DNA of 64,000 nt from Phoronis australis (GCA_002633005.1 NMRA01000648.1:78467-142466), one strand, 5' to 3'. Positions 47,451-60,290 are shown, numbered from the stretch's first letter. Made by a program: numbers and translations. Notes: generated from the sequence alone by a model not told the origin.

Positions 47451-49318
47451 CTGTGGAATTAGTCGGATGGAATTTAATCTCATGGAGGGAGCCTCCAACT
47501 TAATAATGGAGTCAATTGCCTCTCTCAACCTGGTTTTGTGAAATCGTGCAACCTCTTACATTGAGCCAAATTATGAAATTAGGTATCACAAATTTTCAGT
47601 TTTACTGATATAACTTCTATATTGAAAAGCCACTTTTTAGTTGGAGTCTTCTCTTGGAGGAGCGACCTGGGGGAGATTGGCTTTTGTTGTCCCCTACCCC
47701 TTATAAATCTGCAACTGTCAACTATTCACAACAGGAGATATACAAATTTCAAATTCATTTGGTAAACAACAAAAACATGTTCATGTGTTTCACAAAAGTA
47801 TGAAGATATGCAGCCCAACGCTTCAAGTTCGTTGGGCTATATTCGAAAATGGCGCGTGAACGCATTACCTGTGACTTGAGTTACCGATTCATTCCACAAC
47901 CATTCAAACTCCAATGGATGTGGGATTGTTTTCAAACTAAAAAGAACGATCTGTTGAAGAATTAATTATTAACACTTAAACAGCCGAGAGATGCCCCTTC
48001 AAAAACTATACAACAGAATTGCAAGAATGTAAGAGTAGGACGCCTGAGGACTAATGATGGCCAACAATACCTGACACTGATATCATGCCAAAATTATCGA
48101 TATTTATGCCAAAAGAACCACAAAAATATAATTTATTTTATAGATGGTTTTGAGGAAAGTATTATTTATGATACTTGGAAACATTACTCTGGGTGTGCTG
48201 ATTAGAATGTCAGACGTGATTTTTAGGATTGTTTGTAAGTTTTACCGATGGATTTCAGTTATGATTCTCGAAGTATTGGTACTCATAAGCTAACAGTCCT
48301 GGAAAATGATTTGAAATTTCGTAATGCAAGTTGAAATCCTACAAAATCACAATTCATTGCGTCGTAGCAGCAAATCTACCCAAACGGCAAAGTCAATATT
48401 TGCGCGGATGCTGAGCCTATTGATTGCGTCATATGTATTTAGCCATATATTTGCACACTTAGGTTGATATGTCCGTATGTGAATCTAAGTGCTTGGGCCA
48501 ACATGCAATCAATTTAAGGACCAAACGTTGATGTGACTATGACATTTATTAAGTAATTCTAATCAGCAAAGGATCTATAATAGACAAACAAAAATACAAA
48601 CACCAAATTTAGGACACACCTAAGCTATTCATAAAACACCGTACTGCGCGTACATTTTTTCCCGCCCTTTTTCCTTTTCCTGCCTTTTTTCCTTTTCCCC
48701 GCCCTTTTACTGTTTTCCGACCCTTTCTACATCTTACATTTCTATGGAGAATTAGACACTGTTACTAATTTTTTAACTACAAATTCTAAGTGATACATTG
48801 TATAGCAATGTTCTTAAATATGGACTCGTAAAATTCCATGACAAGGTGTTAACATGCAGTGCAACAAAACATTTAATTTGGTGAGATATCCTGAAAGGTG
48901 TGCTACGCATAATATTGGTATATGCGCAGTGTACAGGTAGTCGTTGAATTTGAAATAAATTGTAGCTGTAAGAAGTATCTGCTAATTACACACGGCAGTT
49001 TCACTAATCGTATTTGAAAACATGAATTTCAAATGCCATTTAATCCTTTGTTTGTTTGAATTTATAAACGATACATATGATAAGTACAATTAAAATAGCC
49101 GATTTCTGATACATACTTTGATTAATACTAGTTGATAGCATGCACTCTCAGCACAATTGTACAAACTTGGTTGAAGGCCCGATGAGATCAAATTACACAC
49201 CACTAAGGTTTTAGCAGGTAACTTAATGACTAATTTGTACACATTCATCCGTAATTTCTGTATTTGTTATTTCCATATCTTTGATAAGTGGTCTCCAATA
49301 CCAATTCGAAGATCAAGT

Positions 49319-49480
49319 AAGTATGTTACAGCCCTGCAAAGTGCCATGTCTCTATAAACCGTTGTTTTGGTTCATGTTTTGGGATGGGACACTTATTCTA
49401 AGTATGTTACAGCCCTGCAAAGTGCCATGTCACTAAAAACCGTTGTTTTGGTTCATGTTTTGGGATGGGACACTTATTCC
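49319..49480 (+). repeat. 81-bp tandem duplication
   Basis: Two adjacent units (49319-49399 and 49400-49480) starting AAGTATGTTACAGCCCTG and ending GGGACACTTATTC, differing at only a few bases, so recently formed. Lies about 250 bp past the 3' end of the GPCR gene. Confidence 0.95.
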
Positions 49481-49725
49481 TTACGGCAAACTGGTGTTCT
49501 TAATCACGTGTGGTTTCGTGACGTAATTAACCGCAGCTGAATTAATTTAGTCCGGCTTGAAGTGAACGATCTCGACATGAATTAAGTAGCGCTGCGTAGG
49601 AATTTAAAACGTTATGCATCTTAGGGTAATAATTGTTTTCATCTTTTCTCTTTTAACTGTTTTACTCATGACGAAATTTAACACGCAGTGCAGGTCCAAC
49701 GCTGTGTCCTCGCCATCAACCCGAA

Positions 49726-50820
49726 CTAGCATTCAGTGGTTTGCTGTTGCGCGGTGTCTCCGATGGCTATGGTCTCAGCCGCCACACGGTTGCTTCGGCG
49801 AAAAGGCTTCGACAAAGACTGGATCACAATGAGTAATAACTTCTTAGCCGTACCACGAAACTCCTTGTTGCGAAAAGAGTATATGAAGAAGTTCATGAAA
49901 CTGTTTGTGATTGCCATCCACCAAACGACACCCGACATATAGGTAGGCACTTGGATGTTAATACGATACCGTGTTATTATTGTGAGACTTAGCGTGTAAC
50001 ATACCTTTGGAAGGTACGCTACAGTAAAAGCCAGCAAGATGGTGGAGACAGTTTTGAAGGCATTCGATGTCTGTAGTGCGGTCGTAGCCTCAGCTGACGG
50101 AGGCTCCAGCCGTCCGCGTGCCGACGCCAGAGCCGCTAGATGTTTCCGTGCCGTTATGTACATGCTAATGTGACATACCATGATGATCAACATTGACGGA
50201 ATGAACATGATCGCCAACGACGCCATGAAGAAAGGATAATTGTTCTCGAAGCCGAATGAGCAGATGAAGGCGCCCTCCCAGTAATGAAATTTCCAGTCGA
50301 CGTCCCACTTGTTCACCAGGAAGGGGATGATGTAAAAACTAATGTTCAATGCCCAAACTAAGGCGATGATGGTGTAGGCCATTTTCTTCGTCATAAGGTT
50401 TGTATACTTAAAAGGCCAGACGATGTAGACATAACGGTCTATGCTGACTATCGCTAAAGAGTTGACGGAGAGTGTGATGGTCAGCGTACCGCAGTATCCC
50501 ACGAGCGAACACATGGTATCGCCAAATGGCCATCTGTTCAAAGCAGCCGAAGGTATGGCAAAGACGCCCATGAAGAAGCCAGTCATGAGATCCACAGCGG
50601 AGAGCTGAATAAGAAAGTAGCCAGACGGGTTGCACAGACTGGATGTTTTACTGATTACGGATATGTTCAGAACATTTGTGCCGATAATCATGATGGTTAC
50701 GATGGTGATGAGGACGGTGAAGACGTAATGTAAGCCTATGTCGTCATGCCAAAGAACAAGAGGATTGTTGACACCGATCATCGCGGCTTTTGAAGTGAGA
50801 ATAAGCAGTTCTAGAAGCAA
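49726..50820 (-). CDS. Rhodopsin-class (class A) G protein-coupled receptor, orphan, single exon
   Basis: 364 codons, intact, with seven hydrophobic helices. Landmarks: Asn49 in GTNVLN (helix 1), Asp77 in LSAVDL (helix 2), Cys104 and Cys187 for the extracellular disulfide, DRY at 128-130, Trp156 (helix 4), Pro208 (helix 5), AYLP at 268-271 (helix 6), NFFIY at 310-314 (helix 7), then helix 8 with SFRNKEF. Position 3.32 is Gly111, not Asp, so it should not bind amines in the usual way. Helix 6 has Tyr for the toggle Trp, and the NPxxY Pro is Phe. Met1 or Met14 could be the start; the N-terminus is short. Ligand cannot be named. Confidence 0.93.
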   Translation of the reverse strand: MLLELLILTSKAAMIGVNNPLVLWHDDIGLHYVFTVLITIVTIMIIGTNVLNISVISKTSSLCNPSGYFLIQLSAVDLMTGFFMGVFAIPSAALNRWPFGDTMCSLVGYCGTLTITLSVNSLAIVSIDRYVYIVWPFKYTNLMTKKMAYTIIALVWALNISFYIIPFLVNKWDVDWKFHYWEGAFICSFGFENNYPFFMASLAIMFIPSMLIIMVCHISMYITARKHLAALASARGRLEPPSAEATTALQTSNAFKTVSTILLAFTVAYLPKVCYTLSLTIITRYRINIQVPTYMSGVVWWMAITNSFMNFFIYSFRNKEFRGTAKKLLLIVIQSLSKPFRRSNRVAAETIAIGDTAQQQTTEC

Positions 50821-52500
50821 AAGACTTTGGTGAGAGACACCAAAAACCTCGGAAACCTCATTCTTAAAGTAACGGTGTAAATGGTTGTATTTCAGCCAGT
50901 CTTGTGTAATGCGCTCACCATCACTTTATTCTTTTGCCGAATCGGAGCTTTCTACAAGTTGTCACGGCATACTGGTGTTCTATACTTGTAAAACAAATCT
51001 TTCAAGAGAGACAATATCTTGATTATGTTCATGCAGAACCTGGTCGATAATTTTTGAGATGGTCTTAAAGGCCATCAGTGGGAACCGTCTCAGTTAGTGT
51101 CACGCTTCACTGAATATTTTCACTAACTGACTTCTTAAAAGATGCTAATCTCACTAACTCCAATCATCGAACCGTAGTGGTCTCTCAGCCGTGGCAAACT
51201 GCCTAAACTTTGCGTCAGTTGATGCAGTCTGTAGTCCGATGTGTTGTGCGCTGTGCATGCTGTTCGATTACCAGTAGCGACGCATGCGGCTTGTATATAT
51301 GTAGCAAATTAATTGCCCTGTAAGGTTTAAGTCACGCAACATCTCCAGCAGAAACTGCAACGTCGCTAGCGATCGAGACCTCAAATTACCACCTAGCCTC
51401 GCGTTTGGGTGGTTTTTTTGTAATATAAATCCGTAACTACCGTCGACTTCAATCCTATTGTTTTTTCATAGAAAGGATTGGTCAACTGAGATGAGAAGGC
51501 TATGTTGCCCTCTTAGATATCGTATTGGGTGAGTTTGCGACACACCTAAAACAGCTTCCCAGCGTTTACTTTTTTCATTTCCGTGCCCGGAATCCGTCAG
51601 TTTAATTTAAATTCAAGGTATCATTAGAGTAGGTAACTTGCCTCAGTGTAGGATATGACGTTTGGATATCGTCCCGGGTGGAGAAACTTGTTCCCGGCAA
51701 CCTGTCGGAGAAAGGGAAACGTGTGGTTGCTGGCGCAAGTGTATAATCTTGGAATTCAGTCGAATATTTTAATCGTCTAAGTATGCATAGGTCTAGGTTC
51801 GGAATACGCGTTGACAGCCTCTGCCCAATTTTGGACAAGTCTCTACCATCGGGATAATATCTCACTAGCCCTAGCCCGTTCGCAAAGTGTCTAGATACGT
51901 GCAACAGGAAATGATAATAATGATTTTTGCGGAGGGGGATGACCTTGATTTATTTTTTACAATCAAACCTCACTTTAGGGATTTCATACAAAGCCAGTTT
52001 TAATTTTCTGCTTAATTAGTACATCTTCCGTGAGATAAAACTATCGCCTTTTCTCGTTGTTCACAGTGCCTGTGCTATGGCAAATGTCGAAGGTCATGAC
52101 CTTCAGCCAGGGAATGTCGCCTCTCGCCGTCACAAAACGCTTTCCGGCCATACTAGTTCAAACTGTTTAGATTCGACGAGGGAATTATTTTGCATCAAAC
52201 ACTCCAATGAATCAGTCGTGGTTAATTTTTGTGAACAATTCTATCTTGGGTTCTGGGATAAGTGTTGCACTAGTCATATCTCTCTTGCTACCTCACACGA
52301 GTGTGTGCCATGTAGATATATTCCTGTATGCAGAGTTTTGTTAGGATATACGTTTAAATTGAATTTTTTATAAAAAAAATAAGTAAATATTTTTCACTAA
52401 ATCACATACGTTAATTTATAACCTGATTAATATTATAAGAAGAGTTACGCGAAGCGTTGAAATGTGCCCAGGAATGCATCGCAAATGATGTGCTTTTAGG
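50821..52500. other. Upstream flank of the GPCR, no recognised gene
   Basis: Open frames at 51602-51904 (minus) and 52077-52373 (plus) have no recognisable motif and no clear splice context. Confidence 0.5.
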
Positions 52501-52514
52501 GTTGTTTATTTGTA

Positions 52515-53720
52515 TCATCAAAATGGCCACTAGATGGCGCAAAATATGTCGAATCTGTCTGAAAACCAGATACTGTCATCGTTTTTCTAAAAGAAAGCCA
52601 TTTACCAAATTTCATTAAAATTCGTCTAATAACTTCAAAGAAACGGAAAAAAATGAAATTGCCACTGGGGGGCACAGTGTTCGTCGGATCCGTCTAAAAG
52701 TCGTCGTCTTCACTAGTTAACTTGATATGAATACACATGCTAAATTTAATAAAGATCCTACAGAGGGCTTAGGAGATACAGGTATGGGTGCAAAAAACGC
52801 CACTAGGAGGCGCCACAGTAGTCGAAGTCGTCGGAAAATCATCGTCAACCTTAATTCCCTTCATAGAAACTAGAACATACATTTTTACTTTCACAATCAT
52901 CCTTAGTTAGAGTGGTTTGGTTGACAGAGGGACGGACGCTAAAAAAAAGAGTCGAAAACAACAAAAATGGCCACTAGGTGGCGCAAAATACCTTGAATCA
53001 ATCCGAAGATGAATAGTTAGCGTAAACTCCCTAATAGATGTCCATATGACAAATTTTATGGAAATCCGTTGAGGACCTTTGAAGATATTGAGGTAAACAT
53101 AAAAAACTAAAATTGCCACTAGGGGGCACACCTGTAGACCGATCTGTCCGAAAGTCGGCGTCGTCCGTTGTCAACTTCATATAAATTCACCGTAATTAAA
53201 TACATAACTTGTTCAGCGTTTGGTCGCAGCAAAACAAACAAAACTGCCACTAGGAGGCGCCACATTAGTCGAAGTTGTCGGAAAATCATCGACAACTGTC
53301 TTCTTCATAGTAAGAACATGATACATGCAAATTTTCACAATCATTGTTAGAGTGGTTTGGTTTTTAGAGGGGTGGACGCCAAAAAAACGACTCGAAAATA
53401 GTAAAAATGGCCACTACATGGCACACAATTCCTCGAATCCATCCGAAAACGTCAACTCATTAATACATGCCTATGTACCAAATTTCATGAAAATCGATTG
53501 AGTACCGTTGAAGATACGATGGAGAAAGTAAAAAACTAAAATTGCCACTAGGGGGCACAGCGGTATTTGGGTCGGTCCGTAACTCGTCGTCGGCAACCCC
53601 ATAGGAACACACCTTCCAAATTTCAATAAGATCCTGCAAGGGGTTTAGGGAGATACAGCTGCGGACGCATGATACCAGACGCCCGGACGCCCAGACAGAG
53701 ATGACGGCTATATGCGACTA
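52515..53720 (+). repeat. Higher-order tandem repeat with CTCF-like motif in every subunit
   Basis: Eight same-direction CCACTAGxxGGCxC sites at 52527, 52662, 52800, 52971, 53116, 53247, 53411 and 53545. They fall in the order A-B-C-A-B-C-A-B, where A has AAATGGCCACTAG.TGGCGC, B has AATTGCCACTAGGGGGCAC and C has CCACTAGGAGGCGCCAC. The ABC period is about 430-454 bp and each subunit about 130-170 bp. The array ends in GACGCCCGGACGCCCAGACAGAGATGACGG (53678-53707). Four sites fit the CTCF core CCASYAGRKGGCRS exactly. Confidence 0.88.
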
Positions 53721-55430
53721 CATAAAAATATGTGGGCGCTTAAAAAGGACATTCTTTAATATACATGAGTGCTGCTTCGTCGGCTCAACGGTTCAAACTA
53801 AGACAAACAAAAATGAAGCGGTATAAAAATAACACTCATGAGCACCATTATGACTATAATATACCTGTAGAGAACAATATGTGCTAACTTGCCTCGTTCC
53901 ATGCATTTTCTGTGAAATTGGGAAGCATTTTGGAGTTTTCCTATTAAAATGTTTTACCCAAATATTAGACTTCAGGTTTTCTCATTTCAGGAACCGACTT
54001 AACATAACTCAACTCAAACAGAGCTGAAGGTCCATCAAAAAATGTTTCCAAGATTCTGGTAAATGAATGAACACGAATCAAAAGAAATTCCCAGTATGGG
54101 AAAAATACTCAGTTTGCTAAGTGTTCTAGTATTTCGAGAGTCGGCTATTACGAAAAAAGTAACTTTTAAAAATGTTTCAATGTTTGATTCATCTGAAAAA
54201 GCATGTGCACTTTGCTCTACACTAACCTCTAATAATCAAATTACTAATGTCTAACAATCCTCTCCTGCACCATAGTGTCCATCATACTATCTCCTACTGA
54301 GCTAGCACCGCCTCATCTTTTCCGTTGCCACGTGGACCTCCTTGACGACTCAAATATTGCGTGCCCCCCCGGAGGAATCTCAGAATAGTCTTTCCTCTCC
54401 AGGTTCTAATTTCCTCTCGTGCTGATATTTACGTTGTTCCGTTTTTCTCTTGCCGTTTGGGCGTCACGCATCACGATTTCGCATTGGATTTCGGATTGTT
54501 TGGCAAAGAAGTGTGGAGAGGAAGAAAGTGGCCGGAAGAAGCTTAGATACTCAGAGCGTAGGCATACACGAAATAACACGAAATCTTAACAGAACACTGA
54601 TTGAGCAATTTCGCTATAGTATCTTGTACATTTATCCATGATAAACTATACCTGAACAACGAAAGAAAATTTTAGAAGTTCATTTTAATTGAGTACATGA
54701 CCTATGAGGTGTTTCCATTAACAACGAAAGCACAGACATTGTGTTTTCTCGTGGTTGTCTTGGGTATACAGAACGCATCCAGGGTTTTGGTTAAAAATAA
54801 TTTTCCGGTTTCAGTTTTCGTAAAAAATAGTTACAGAAAATTATCTTAACGTAATCGAAAATAGTCATAAGCCAAGGCGCAGTCACACTATGACGAAATG
54901 GCACCGCGATATTTGTTTGTTCTTCTCTGGAATACGGTAATACAATATATTGTGTCCACTGTTTAGAATTCGTTATTCGTTATGAAATCCTTCCGGTCAT
55001 ACGGGCTCGCGAAGATGCTCTTCAGGAATGTGTCAAAAATTTTTGTTTCTCTATACAGCCGATTTTGAGCGCGTAAAGGATTTCGTTATGGTGTGCCACA
55101 TGACACCTTTATTCCCAAATGGTACACGAAAACTTTCAAAACACTAGCGCCTGGAAGTATAGCGTTCACTACATTTTTCGTTTTTACTTCTTCGATATCT
55201 ACAGCCGCCGAATTTGTATTATTGAATTTTCTTACCAAAAATTGATGGCACTAAATGTCGGTTGCATTTTGCAAGAATCCGATCTCGGTAACATTTTTGA
55301 TTGGTGAAATAATTCTGTGATCAAATGATGAAAGCAAAGGAAAGCGCATATTTAATTAGAGATTTCGAATTTCCAATCAGAGATTTCGAATTTCGTCGGA
55401 CGGTACCAAATTGAAGGCAACAGCTCTAAT
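53721..55430. other. Stretch without a recognised gene
   Basis: AT-rich; overlapping + frames at 54361-54641 show no family motif. Confidence 0.5.
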
Positions 55431-55680
55431 CATGCGCGCACCCTGGGGGCTCCGAGGGCTCGAACGAGACCCTCATTTGGCAAAGGAGGAAAATAGTCCG
55501 CTTCAGAGAAACAAAATTCCGAAAAGTAGAGAACGAGACAAAAGTCGATTAAAAAGGCAGGAACTACCAAAATTTGGCGAATGCACAGCTCATAGGTCTG
55601 AACGTACCCCGTGACTCATAATAAAATGTCCACATTCGCAAAAAGCGAGCCCCAGTTTTTTTAAGCTGGGTGCGCGTATG
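55431..55680. mobile_element. Inverted-repeat element with CATGCGCGCACCC ends, copy 2
   Basis: Ends CATGCGCGCACCCTG and CTGGGTGCGCGTATG, with the shared inner blocks GGGGGCTCCG and CTCGAACGAG. 250 bp, non-coding, fully resolved, and so useful for interpreting the gapped copy at 30375. Confidence 0.82.
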
Positions 55681-57512
55681 TTCATAGCAATTTTTGAAGA
55701 AGTTTTTTATTTTTAACTTGACACCCAGATTTCTGATGCCGCCTTTGTTCTAGCATGGGTATACCCCATGGAGTCTTCCCCGGCACAGTCGTGTCTCGCG
55801 TGGTGTTAGGAACACATTCATCAATCAGTTCTAGTGGTGTACCATAAAGAGAATCAACTATAATAAATATTTTGATACACTGGGTAGTAAAATTACAACT
55901 GAAATTCATTGTTCTTGGTCTTTGACAGGTATTTGTAGGTGTATGTTCACACATTAATCACGTGACGCGCCCCATCGGGGGCAACTTTTATCACTCGGCG
56001 TAGCAATTGACTTGCACTTGACTGCACGTATGTCCAAAACATTTATAGCTTGATGACCGATGACAAAAATACTGAAGACACCGCACTTTTCGTCGGTCTC
56101 GAAAACTGTTCCCGTGGATTCACGTGCGACTGGAGTTTGCGTGTTAATGTTTCGCGGGCTCGTAAGGGTTAAGATGTTTAGAGTGTTAGGGTTGTCAAAA
56201 GTCTGATAATCGTTATGGCGACTGATTTTGCGATGCGTAGCTGAAATTCACTAACAACGTTCGTCATTTTTCTTGAGATTAAAAATAAACTGCCTGTGTT
56301 CAAAATTGTGTTACCTAGCAAAGACTTTCATCTTAATCGACATACTGTAGCACTGCCAATGGTAAAAGCTATTCAGCTTAGCCCATAATCTCGGTGGTCC
56401 CTGCGAGTGTCGCTAGGTGTTTATCTACACGCCGGGATTTTTGGAAAATAAATCAACTATTAAATTTGTTACCTCAGTCGTCCTTGCATCGATTGCACTA
56501 CAAAAACAATATTGCCAGCCTTTGGAAAGCGGAACGTTGCTATTTTAGCAGTTACTTTTTATCCATGTTGAAGAGACATTACTGTCACGTCTTTCTACTT
56601 GAGTGTAAGGCACCCCCATGGCACCACTAATAATGCGGCCGAACGCACTGACTGACACAGCTATACAGGGACACGGCACCAACTTCGGGAGGTATTCCAT
56701 GTGCCAGAGTTTTTTTTTGTTGAAAAGCCATTCACGAACTAGAACATGACTGAAACAAGCATCTCAGTTCCCTAATCCGCGCACGAGCATTTTGTCTTTT
56801 TAAACGCCGAGGCCATACATGGAAAGCAGACTGCACTTTAATTGGAGAGCTGGGCACAGCTATGGCCCGGTGCCGGGGTGGTCTGAAAACAACGAGGACT
56901 ATTTTGGTTGTGTGTGTGTTTCGAATGAAAGCGAACAGTGCTTATTTCTTTTGCATGCAACGAATAAGCATCAAAGTACGCATTGGTGCTGCATACTAAC
57001 AAGAGAGAATCAACGACGCAGTGGCGGATCTACGTTTTCAGCAAGGGGGGGGTTAGGATTCCCGCCAAGGTCGAATCCTAGGCGCGTGGCGCCGAGCGGG
57101 GGGAGGTCGGGAGGGAGGTTTCCCCTCCCGTGTAAGAATTTTTTTTTGTTTTTGGAGCCAAATAGTGAAATTTCCATGCATCCTTGTAAGTTTCTGGCAC
57201 TTAACATGTCTCTGGAGTTTTTCTTAAGATTAAAAACCCTTCTCGATTTCGTCACATGAACTTGGCACATAAGTTTCGTGAAACCATATTGTGCACATCT
57301 GTGTATGAGTCACGCCACCAGCAAAAATTTTTGTTGGAACATCTGCTTACACACACCTTTTTTAGCATACGAAAAGTCGTATACGAAAAAGTGTGGTGTG
57401 TATACAGGGGTTTAGACAAATTCCAAATATTCAAGAGCATAATTAAGGAGCACCGACGGGGCGTAAAAACTTGAATATCAGATGATCGCGTAACAGCAGC
57501 TTCAAGTTGTTT

Positions 57513-57646
57513 NNNNNNNNNNNNNNNNNNNNNNNNNNNNNNNNNNNNNNNNNNNNNNNNNNNNNNNNNNNNNNNNNNNNNNNNNNNNNNNNNNNNNNNN
57601 NNNNNNNNNNNNNNNNNNNNNNNNNNNNNNNNNNNNNNNNNNNNNN
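57513..57646. other. Assembly gap (N run)
   Basis: 134 unresolved bases, followed by a T run and a TACATG palindromic tract. Confidence 1.
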
Positions 57647-57659
57647 TTTTTTTCAAAAA

Positions 57660-57705
57660 TATTACATGTACATGCATGTACACAATATTACATGTACATG
57701 TACAC
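57660..57705. repeat. TACATG palindromic tract
   Basis: ATTACATGTACATGCATGTAC and ATTACATGTACATGTAC repeats beside the gap. Confidence 0.8.
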
Positions 57706-59350
57706 TGTATGATATTGCACAAGACAACTTTGCTATACATCAGTTACAAACGTGTGGAGTGTAATAGAATGACACGGCATGACAGATGAGGTAAAAACGT
57801 TGCACGTCAATTCGCCTGAATACCAGGGTTGCGGCACCGCAGTATTTCCCCTAATCAAATCAAAATATATCTTAGGGTAAAGAAGCTAGTTACCTAAAGA
57901 AATCAGCTATAGAACTGCTCTTTCAGCGGTGAAGTACATGCTTGGCTACTTCAGAAGTGTCGACGGAAGCGCGCGCACAATAATCCGCGCGCGTTTTGCC
58001 GATGAGCCACAAAGACTCAACAATTCACAACGCAAAAAACTATATTTTCAGAGTGAACCCCCCTCAATTTTTTCCAAGTTGGTTTTTGGGGTTTACACAA
58101 GCTGGCGGTGTCGTTTTTGTTTTGCTGGAGACGCTTTTGTTTGTTTTTTTAAATTTTTGGGTCCTGGCCCGAGGGGGGGTTTAAACCCCNAGATCCGCCA
58201 CTGCCGACGCGGCAGAGCGAGATCCCGGCGCTCATACACTCTATGCTCGCTGAACGAAAGTGAACCGCGCCCCGGCCTTCTCTCGTACTTATGCAAATTA
58301 GCGAGCTACCAACGGCTCAAATGGCTTCAGGGACGGACCCAGCGCACATCAGTGACGCACGCCTGCAAAACAATCGTGAGTTTGCTAGAAGTCAAACGGT
58401 TTACCCTTACGGAGTGATCGGCGAAGGGCACCGTGACAGCTGAAAGTCGTAACAACAAACGCGTGATGCGTTGTGTTAGAAACAAACTGACTGTGGGTAC
58501 TGTGGGCGTCTTAGAATAAAATTGTCGTGCCACGTGAGTCACCGTAGAATCTGCCAATGGTCTTATCTACGTTGCTAGTTCATACCAAACGAGATTCAAA
58601 GGAAAAAATCTTCAGTGGTGGTAGTTTAGTAATGCCTCAGTTTCAACTCCGGAAAGCGAATTTCGGCGGTACCGCTTCGGTCGGCATGGAAAGTAGCCCA
58701 GGCGGGCGCTGCAAGGACACTGACTCAGTCGATTGGGACTTACATTTTGTATACCGTAACAACAACCAAGATCTGGCGTTGTCTAGTCAGTCCCTGCCCG
58801 GTGCACAGGCGTCCTCAGCTTCTGATCGTCCCCAATACACTACATTATGTAGTACGTTCAAATACGTTCAATAGATGTCGCTGTAGATTTCCATTTTGTA
58901 AATTTTGCTATTGTCGTTGCACAAGATTGACCCGCAAGTTCCCTGGGTAACAGTCGATTTCGTAAATTCCAATTTTAAAAATTAACAGTAACCAAAGAAG
59001 CTATATGTTGTGAATTGGCATTGTAAGTATATGAATAACCAAATCGCTGCTGTAGTAATTACGGAATCAAGTCTTTGATCAATCCCTGAACCAGGAGTTG
59101 CGTCCTGCGACTCCGGGATCCGCCTATTTGTGCTTGACTTCACTTCAGTCGTTGCCCACGTCAGTTAGAAACCAGATCTACCCAGTCACGTGTGCTAGTT
59201 TTCCTTGCGGTTGTTGTGAAGAGCGGTTTTCAAACAAATTGGAATGTGCCATAACGTAATTAATTCAAAGCATGATTTGCTTTACAACCTGTAGGCAAAC
59301 TCGAGCATGTGTGTGATAAGTACAGTCGGGCATCTTACATGTCTTGGCTG

Positions 59351-60290
59351 CAATAGACTGAGACTAGACACAGCACTGGTCCGATATAGCGGTCCCTGGT
59401 AATTGTTTACAATATGACGACAATGACTTAGACATATGATTTTGGTATCGTTCGATTCCTCGCAATGTTATCTTTCCAAATATACACAGAAATTTGTCCT
59501 ACCCCGTTCCCTTAGTTTTTTATCGTGAAATTAATGCTCGCACTATTTCCTGGTACTCGGTGCGAAACCGCCATGTTGAATGGATAAGGAGTCACCTGGC
59601 GGTCAAAAACTGAACTAATCTACCGACTTGCAGATCGTCGCTTTTCATAAGTTCAAATTGACCGAGACCCGTCAATCCCCTGCCCGAGTTACCTAACGAA
59701 GGGTTCGAATTCGATCCTATGGTGACCCTGATATACGCATCTGCTAGCAAAAATCTGCCAAAAAAGCGGAGGTTGTTTTTGAGGTCCAGATTTGTGAAAA
59801 AGTATCACTTCAGACAATTTCATGGAAAAATGGTCAAATGGTCACAATTCTGAAAAAATGGAAAAGGTAAAGTGCTTCTACTTGTGCATCCACCATATTA
59901 TGTCAGGAAAACTTTAGCGGGAATCTCGCGCGGGCAACCACCATTCAGAATCAATAATGCTGTTTCATCCAATAACAATAGGTGTCGCTGTTATCTTGAG
60001 TTGAGCTAACATGGCGGTGTCCACCGGGAAATAGTGCTAACTGAAATTCGACGATAAAATATGAAGGAAACGCGGTAGGGGATCAATTCAAATATTTTTA
60101 GAAAGATAACATGGCGAGGAATCTAAGTCATTGCCGTCATATTGTAAACAATTACCCGGTCCCTGATTTTGAAAACCAGGCAATCACTGAATAACGAACC
60201 CATTACCTAGTGGATGAAACTGGTTCTCTAACTCAGGGACCGCTCTTTCGGCTATATCGGACCATTGCCATAGACACTGGACTGTTGAGT
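59351..60290. mobile_element. Long inverted-repeat (foldback) element
   Basis: Left arm about 59351-59597 and right arm about 60007-60290 are inverted copies. Shared blocks are GGTCCGATATAG, TAATTGTTTACAATATGACG, CAATGACTTAGA, TTCCTCGCAATGTTATCTTT, CACTATTTCC and CCGCCATGTT. The right arm has an extra ~75-bp segment. The spacer of about 410 bp has no coding frame, so this is probably a nonautonomous DNA transposon. Confidence 0.8.

Larger units (their letters stand above)
45720..49318. other. Stretch without a recognised gene
   Basis: No open frame with a recognised motif. Holds the hairpin at 46514 and the dispersed repeat at 47306. Confidence 0.5.
57019..58203. mobile_element. Putative hAT-like element bounded by CAGTGGCGGATCT inverted ends
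   Basis: CAGTGGCGGATCT at 57019-57031 is exactly inverted at 58191-58203. Both ends are followed inward by G-rich runs. The CAGxG start is typical of hAT-type ends. Flanking 8-mers (CAACGACG and CCGACGCG) do not match, so the two ends may belong to separate elements. The interior has a gap and no transposase motif. Confidence 0.5.

Noticed and set aside
56819-57259. 146-residue + frame
   Set aside because: Its second half is translated from the G-rich terminus of a hAT-like element.
58557-58874. 105-residue + frame
   Set aside because: CpG-richer region, but no motif, no homologous pattern known to me and no splice context.
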